Assembly (NCBI GenBank): GCA_030068525.1
Contig: JASJOS010000008.1
Location: 248,001 to 312,000 of the forward strand
Direction of reading: 5' to 3'
From: Xanthocytophaga flava
Lineage (GTDB): Bacteria; Bacteroidota; Bacteroidia; Cytophagales; 172606-1
Length of the DNA: 64,000 nucleotides
In this document: in pieces, positions 63,808-64,000 of the stretch
How positions within the stretch are numbered: position 1 is the stretch's first letter
Layout: each line of letters begins with the position of its first letter
Notes under the pieces: model-generated
Database searches by the model: none
Told to the model about the DNA's origin: nothing
Seen by the model: only the letters and a program-made list of their open reading frames with translations
Position numbers and translations under genes: made by a program

Positions 63808-64000
63808 TTAGTGGCTTCCATTTTTAAAAGCAGTAAAGTTCATTCCTGAATTGTTTTTGAAGAACTTGCTAAAATGCGCATAATCGGTAAACCCTAACTC
63901 GTACGCTACTTCCTTCATACTTAAGCCAGAATACAGTGCCTGCCGTTTTGCTTCCAGAATGATGTGTTGCTGAATATGGTAACTTGCTGGAAATCCAGAT
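63808..64000 (-). CDS. AraC-type HTH protein, C-terminal end (truncated by window edge)
   Basis: Reading the minus strand from base 63999 to the TAA at 63808-63810 gives about 63 residues, with ILEAKRQALYSGLSMKEVAY, then ELGFTDYAHFSKFFKNNSGM and NFTAFKNGSH at the end. This is the second helix-turn-helix of an AraC-type DNA-binding domain. The start lies beyond the window. It is upstream of the histidine kinase on the same strand, 181 bases away. Confidence 0.85.
   Translation of the reverse strand, partial: SGFPASYHIQQHIILEAKRQALYSGLSMKEVAYELGFTDYAHFSKFFKNNSGMNFTAFKNGSH

Overview
The window is about 40% GC and comes from a member of the Bacteroidota, most likely a Cytophagales-type gliding or polysaccharide-degrading bacterium. 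The evidence is two SusC/SusD pairs, two hybrid two-component systems (HTCS), lipoproteins with Bacteroidota lipoboxes, C-terminal type IX secretion (T9SS) sorting domains on two large secreted proteins, and BfmA/BtgA-type mobilization genes. No rRNA, tRNA or CRISPR array was seen, and no strain or species can be named from the sequence alone.

Region 1 (1-13.5 kb, all minus strand) holds a truncated M28-type peptidase lipoprotein and polysaccharide utilization locus 1 (PUL-1). In transcriptional order PUL-1 is HTCS-1, SusC-1, SusD-1, GH30 and GH43 (arabinofuranosidase type). The SusD-GH30 gap carries two strong hairpins. Two 14-bp direct repeats with a 22-bp period lie between HTCS-1 and susC-1.

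Region 2 (13.7-31.8 kb) is mixed. It contains a mobilization pair (BfmA-like accessory protein and DUF5712-like relaxase), an EamA transporter, a beta-carbonic anhydrase/bestrophin pair, an unrecognised 186-aa protein, a stand-alone PAS protein, a T9SS-exported beta-helix protein, a ferric-reductase-like flavohaem oxidoreductase, an MscS channel, an SMP-30/NHL-like secreted protein and a DUF4114/DUF4476 protein with an Asn/Thr/Ser-rich linker.

Region 3 (32-47.9 kb, mostly plus strand) holds a second HTCS, a 714-bp spacer rich in an 18-bp palindrome family plus a tandem 17-bp direct repeat, SusC-2, SusD-2 and an arylsulfotransferase-like lipoprotein. This PUL-like unit has no glycoside hydrolase. 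It is followed by a GH62 arabinofuranosidase lipoprotein and a GH10 xylanase with a CBM60-like module and a T9SS signal, which together suit arabinoxylan.

Region 4 (48.2-51.4 kb, minus) is a tandem family of cytoplasmic leucine-rich-repeat genes in decay: one intact copy, one frameshifted copy, an N-terminal stub and a C-terminal remnant. A small membrane-anchored unknown protein lies next to it.

Region 5 (51.7-64 kb) has a DUF6624 protein and then a redox and AraC-rich block: aldo/keto reductase, a 198-bp MITE with TAA target duplications, AraC regulator, Gfo/Idh/MocA-like protein, old-yellow-enzyme reductase, NmrA-type quinone reductase, zeta-crystallin-like oxidoreductase and a second AraC regulator. 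The last four genes are bracketed by two inverted copies of a ~400-bp non-coding repeat. A 17-bp exact repeat upstream of both oxidoreductase units is a candidate operator. The window ends with a TPR histidine kinase and the 3' end of an AraC-type gene.
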